NCBI RefSeq assembly: GCF_001625215.2
Contig: NC_030386.2
Location: forward strand, 39,774,796-39,838,795
Direction of reading: 5' to 3'
Origin: Daucus carota subsp. sativus
Lineage: Eukaryota; Streptophyta; Magnoliopsida; Apiales; Apiaceae
DNA: 64,000 nt
Shown: piece by piece, positions 60,272-64,000 of the stretch
Layout: the number at the start of each line of letters is the position of its first letter
How positions within the stretch are numbered: position 1 is the stretch's first letter
Notes under the pieces: generated by a model
What the model was told of the DNA's origin: nothing
The model's input: the letters and a program-made list of their open reading frames with translations, nothing else
Databases searched by the model: none
Position numbers and translations under genes: made by a program

Positions 60272-60545
60272 AAGATGGCCTCCATGTGCGGTTTTGGGCT
60301 AACCAGATGCTAGAATGACTCCAGCAGACCTCAAAGAATCAAAGGCTCCCACTTGCCCCAATTAAAAGGATAATGGAAGCAAATAATGATATCAGGATGA
60401 TCGCCCAGGAAACTGTAACCGTCTTTGCCAAGGCTTGCGAGATGTTTATCCTTGATATGACTTCATAAGCCTGGATTATCACAGAAGAGGACAAAAGAAG
60501 AACTGTTCAGAAAAAAGATATCGTTGAACCAATTTTTAAAACAAT
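60010..60545. repeat. Large inverted repeat IR-H2, centre near 60283
   Basis: Arms about 60010-60271 and 60296-60545 around a ~24-bp spacer. It has the same design as IR-H1 and a nearly identical centre (CCTCCATGTGCG.TTTTGGGCT), so the two are copies of one inverted repeat, about 6.4 kb apart. Confidence 0.85.
60296..60545 (+). pseudogene. NF-YC-like histone-fold fragment (block 2, plus)
   Basis: Plus-strand mirror copy. One frame reads LAPIKRIMEANNDIRMIAQE and continues to FAKACEMFILDM, after which a stop follows. It keeps the AKACEMFI stretch of the intact gene better than the block 1 copy does. Confidence 0.72.
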
Positions 60546-60879
60546 CTTCTTCTATTTGATAATTTGATATATTTCCTTCATTTCTGATTTCAACCTGTGG
60601 AAATAATGCTAAATAAATAAATATTTTGCTACTACCTATGTTTCAAAATTATTTTAGTTTTGAAAATAAGTTAATTATAGAACTATGTGAACCTTATAAA
60701 ATTCAAAAAATTGAAGAATGGATATAGGAACCTTGTAAAATGCTGGGACTGAGCCTGAAGCACGGGCATAAAGAATTGCTTAAGAAAGAACTGATATTAC
60801 CGAAATGCGAAAGCAGATAAACACTGAACCAGCCACAAGTTTCCTGGTATTCTAGCTTGCCGATTCCTGAGAGTTGAAG

Positions 60880-61560
60880 AATTGCAGTCGATAAGTCTTA
60901 TCCAAGAGGCCGGGAGTCGAAGAATTTAATATATAACAAGGTAAATTAGGCAATAAAAAGGCCGAATGAAATACATCAAACAACATATATAATAAAAGGT
61001 AAAAAAAAAGAAGAGAACGATAGTATTACCTTATACAAGTGTTTGAATTCATGTAGAAAAACTCAATCTGCAACAATTGAACACAATCTATATAGAAAAA
61101 ACAGTAACATACAGATGTTTTGATTGAAAAGATAATAGGAACTGCCACTATTTGAAACAATCGAGGTAGAAAGGAATTATAACGAACAAATGTTTTGATT
61201 GAAGAGCTAATAGAAACTATGGATGAAGCAGAGATGTTATGGATGAACGAGAGATGAGATGAGTTTCTTAAATAGAAGAAATACCGAAAACGCGTTAGAT
61301 TTGAGATGACACGTATTACATACAAATAAAAACGTATGCAATATATGAATGACACGTATTCTTCGCATGCAAAAACTTACAAAAACATACGTCTTTTAAA
61401 TTTATTATATATTGACATTTTAGCTTAGCGCAACACGGTTTCCACGAAATTTCCGAAACTATTAAAAATCAAAAAAAAAATGCATAATCTTGTATTGCTG
61501 CATTAGAAACGACTAAATGGCAACACAAACTGAAGTTTCATTTACTTAACTTATTGATGC
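60880..61560. repeat. NF-YC-cluster flank repeat (block 2)
   Basis: Counterpart of 54550-55310, with long near-identical blocks. It lies between the block 2 inverted repeat and the stop codon of the intact NF-YC-like gene. Minus-strand frames across it (61026-61355) are Ile/Ser-rich and hydrophobic, recur in diverged form in block 1, and are unlikely to be coding. Confidence 0.8.
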
Positions 61561-61688
61561 ACCACTACACCACACCAAAGTAACGATTATGACCCTCATT
61601 TAAATATGATTCTAAGAAACAAATTAAAATTACATTAATAACTTGTAGACTTAAAAAAACAAGTAGATTTAGTAAATCCTTGCTGCTG

Positions 61689-62906
61689 CTAATTCTGCTG
61701 GTCCTGTTGCTGCTCAGCTTGAAGCGATGACTGCTCTAAATTTTGCTGTTCCGGACTCTGCTCAGGTAGAATACAAGATGCAGGAAAGTGCTGCGAGGTA
61801 TGCTGGTCAGTAGTCTGTTCAGCCTGAGTAGAAGATATAAGAGGCTGCTCCGGGGTCTGCTGGTCCAGAAGCTGCTGAGATTGTGGCCAGGAAATTAATG
61901 ACAGATGCTGTTCCGGGATCTGCTGAGTCTGTGGCCAGGGAAATAACGACGGCTGCTGGTCCTGATGGTGCTGAGTTTGTGGGCAGGGAATAAATGAGAG
62001 ATGCTGCTCCGGGATCTGCTGAATCTGTGGCCAGGGCTGGTACAGATGCTGCTGGGCTTGTGGCCAGGGAATAATTGGCAGATGCTGCTCTGGGGTCTGC
62101 TGAGTCTGTGGCCAGGGAATAATCGGGGTTTGCTGGTACAGATGCTGCTGAGCTTGTGGCCAGGGAATAATTGGCAGATGCTGCTCCGGGATCTGATGAC
62201 CCTGTGGCCAGGGAATGAACGGCGTCTCCTGGTTTTGCTGGGACTGAGGCACAGAGAGAAACGACTGCGGGATCTGTGGTACTGGCCGAAACAAAGGGAC
62301 AAACGGCGGGGGTTGCTGAACAACAGCTCTTGTCACACTCGATGCATTGTTGCCATGACTTCCACTATCAGTAGATGAACTTGCCCCTTGTCTCGCATTT
62401 TTGGCTTTGAGAATTCTTTTCTTCACTTCATCTCTTGGAATTATGTTGTCAAGAAAATCAAACATATTTGTTTTAAGAACTGCTTCAACGATATCATTTT
62501 TCTGGACAGTCCTTCTCTTGTCCTCTTCCGTGACAATCCAGGCTTGTGATGTCATATCAACTATGAACATCTCACAAGCTTTAGCAAATAATGGTAAAGC
62601 TTCCTGCGCGATCATCCTAATGTCGTTATCAGCTTTCATTATGCGCTTAATTGGAGCAAGCGGGAGGCTGTGCTTCTTGAGGTCTGCACGTGTCAATTCT
62701 TGCATCTGGTTAGCCCAAGATCGCCTCAGTTGTTCTCGCACGTTCTCCATATGCTGGGCTTGTGCTTGAATTTCTTGGTACACGGGCAGTACTGATACTA
62801 GAACGCTGTTGGAAGCTACAACATCTGTTGTGTCAGGAAGGGGAGGGGGATTATTGCCTTCTTGATCTGCATCCTGATCAGCAATGTATTGTTGGTGACT
62901 ATCCAT
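61689..62906 (-). CDS. NF-YC-like histone-fold protein with PWPQ-repeat tail
   Basis: Single-exon gene, 405 aa from ATG 62906 (MDSHQQ), minus strand. NF-YC pairs with NF-YB in the nucleus; with NF-YA or CCT-domain proteins the dimer binds CCAAT-type promoters. A spacer with AQAQHMENVREQLRRSW precedes the fold, as in plant NF-YCs. The histone fold (about residues 75-162) has IMKADNDIRMI, LFAKACEMFIVDM, RRTVQKNDIVEAV and FDFLDNIIPRDE. In the first helix the usual LARIKK is LAPIKR: Pro85 replaces a near-invariant Arg. The tail is Q/P-rich with about eight 16-residue units built on PWPQ (about residues 232-365), far from normal NF-YC tails. At 405 aa it is longer than typical (about 200-260). The gene is open throughout. 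Function is uncertain, since Pro85 may weaken DNA or partner contact. Confidence 0.85.
   Translation of the reverse strand: MDSHQQYIADQDADQEGNNPPPLPDTTDVVASNSVLVSVLPVYQEIQAQAQHMENVREQLRRSWANQMQELTRADLKKHSLPLAPIKRIMKADNDIRMIAQEALPLFAKACEMFIVDMTSQAWIVTEEDKRRTVQKNDIVEAVLKTNMFDFLDNIIPRDEVKKRILKAKNARQGASSSTDSGSHGNNASSVTRAVVQQPPPFVPLFRPVPQIPQSFLSVPQSQQNQETPFIPWPQGHQIPEQHLPIIPWPQAQQHLYQQTPIIPWPQTQQTPEQHLPIIPWPQAQQHLYQPWPQIQQIPEQHLSFIPCPQTQHHQDQQPSLFPWPQTQQIPEQHLSLISWPQSQQLLDQQTPEQPLISSTQAEQTTDQHTSQHFPASCILPEQSPEQQNLEQSSLQAEQQQDQQN
61830..62215 (-). repeat. Coding minisatellite, ~48-bp units (PWPQ repeat)
   Basis: In-frame repeat in the NF-YC-like gene. Units alternate between PWPQ-xQQ-xPEQHL-xxI and PWPQ-AQQ-HLYQ-type forms. 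On the plus strand the recurring core is TGTGGCCAGGGAAT. The alternation of two unit types suggests growth by duplication of a ~96-bp double unit. Confidence 0.85.
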
Positions 62907-63123
62907 AATCAAAGTTTACAACTGCTGTGCCTCTGTCTGTGGTCTGTCATTCCATAAATCAATTAGGACTAATTCATTAAACCATCAATTAGTAAAGTAT
63001 CATGATCTAAAGAAAAATTATGCAAACTCATTACTATGCAAGTATTCTAAGATTGAAAAACTTACTCCACTACCAAGACTAACAAATACAACTGATCGAA
63101 GAGTTCAAAAACTTATGCCTGAT

Positions 63124-63180
63124 TCAGAATGAAATGGGTCTCTTAAATTGAATTTTTTCCCCAGTACATGTTAAATTTAC
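63124..63180 (-). promoter_or_regulatory. Family 5'-flank box of the intact NF-YC-like gene
   Basis: Contains ATGGGTCTCTTAAATTGAATTTTTT on the plus strand. It is a version of a box (ATGAAATGTGTTTCTTAAATTGAAT) found beside most other N-terminal copies in the cluster. It lies about 220 bp upstream of the ATG. A role in promoter or leader is inferred from conservation only. Confidence 0.4.
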
Positions 63181-63315
63181 ATGCAGAAGCGTACAATGAG
63201 TGTCGGTTATAATTCAAGTTAACAGAGACACCTGTATCATACATGCAGAAACGTACTATGAAAATGTCGTTACAAAATATGAAGAAGACACGTACTTCAT
63301 ACATGCAGAAGATGT

Positions 63316-63373
63316 ACAAATAAACATGCCACCGCATCAAAGGCACAAATAAACATGCCACCGCATCAAAGGC
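63316..63373. repeat. Perfect 29-bp tandem repeat, two copies
   Basis: Unit beginning ACAAATAAACATGCCACCGC at 63316-63344 and 63345-63373, identical. Just before it, ACATGCAGAA with a following GTAC recurs three times at ~60-bp spacing (near 63179, 63242 and 63301). Confidence 0.9.
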
Positions 63374-64000
63374 ACGTAGACACCTATTTTACATATGTAA
63401 AATACAAAAATTATAAGAAAAAAAAACTTACCGTGTGGCTAGAATAGAAAAAAGATAGTATAACTAATAGTGAAAATTAATTTATTTTTTTAAAATTTGA
63501 ATAACATGATAGCAATATTAGAATGAGAAATAAAACTCACACTGATGCATGCTTATGCAACTAAATTATGTATAAACTTAAAGAAATCACATTTTATATC
63601 ATATATATAGTATAATTTTATCACATATCATTATATTTTGTATTCTTAAATATATTGCAATATTTAAATTGTTTTCATAAATTTTTAATAAATAATTAAG
63701 ACAGACAAAGCTAAAAATAAAAAAAAATCTGAGTGATGGACTACATCTAAATATATAATTTTCTCAATAAATTGTTCATACTTCATAGTGAATATCTAAT
63801 TAAGACAATTGTGAAATATTATTAAATTTATTTTTGGTTTGTAAATTTCAAAGTCTAGAATAATATAAATTTGGATCTTCTTAAACTAATATAAATAAAT
63901 ATATTAAAAAATTCCAGAGAAGTTGCATATTTTAAATTGATTGCAATTATTTATTTTTGTTCATTATCATTATATTTTTAACATTCTTGTTTAACATTTT
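63374..64000. other. AT-rich intergenic DNA, no gene seen
   Basis: Strongly AT-rich to the window end. No gene or clear element recognised. Confidence 0.55.

Noticed and set aside
61895-62378. 142-aa minus-strand and 125-aa plus-strand frames over the PWPQ repeat region
   Set aside because: They arise because the coding minisatellite is open in several frames. Only the NF-YC frame joins a known domain.
1-64000. LTR retrotransposons, endogenous viral copies or CRISPR-like arrays
   Set aside because: No long terminal repeats, gag, integrase or capsid-like frames were recognised, and the tandem repeats present are minisatellites or duplicated gene parts.

Overview
This is a nuclear window from a flowering plant. 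The evidence is many-exon genes with AT-rich introns, two PPR genes, a SAUR gene, a family-1 UDP-glycosyltransferase, a nuclear tRNA gene and many MITEs. Protein flavour suggests an asterid eudicot. The many Stowaway-type elements recall Apiaceae such as carrot, but that is a guess. All exon models below were built by hand from splice consensus, phase continuity and family knowledge, without alignments.

Layout. Bases 1-13.6 kb are repeat-rich: two adjacent hAT-type elements with perfect 8-bp target duplications (723-1200 and 1231-1977), a possible Helitron 3' end, six Stowaway-like MITEs, a single-exon SAUR gene (8056-8430), and a tandem ~0.9-kb duplication (8.85-11.16 kb) whose second copy gained two Stowaways. 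From 13.66 to 25.63 kb lies a 17-exon TTI1 homologue (TELO2-TTI1-TTI2 cochaperone; 1376 aa, with two GC-AG introns). A 5'-truncated LINE with a perfect 16-bp target duplication follows (26041-27569). Next come a PLS-class PPR gene (28396-30653), an RFL-like P-class PPR gene on the minus strand (34303-35925) with a duplicated segment downstream, a 12-exon thiosulfate/3-mercaptopyruvate sulfurtransferase (36944-42946), tRNA-Arg(CCG) (43385-43457), a 6-exon YtqB/MnmM-type methyltransferase (43792-46189, minus), and a 5-exon peroxisomal 2,4-dienoyl-CoA reductase-like SDR ending in SKL (47233-50035, minus).

From 50 to 64 kb the character changes. After two Stowaways and a long-armed MULE-type foldback comes a cluster built from one odd NF-YC-like gene. 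One copy is intact (61689-62906, minus). Around it lie at least nine fragments in head-to-head inverted pairs, in two similar blocks (52.1-55.6 and 58.8-61.5 kb), with an intact UGT94-like glycosyltransferase gene (55741-57072) between them. The pairs could fold into long hairpins matching the intact gene, so the cluster is the best candidate here for an undescribed system, for example a self-derived hairpin siRNA source. It may equally be the debris of repeated local rearrangement.

The genes do not form one pathway. TTI1, the sulfurtransferase and the methyltransferase look like an old housekeeping synteny block; the NF-YC-like/UGT end is lineage-specific and fast changing. No LTR retrotransposon, viral copy or CRISPR array was recognised.
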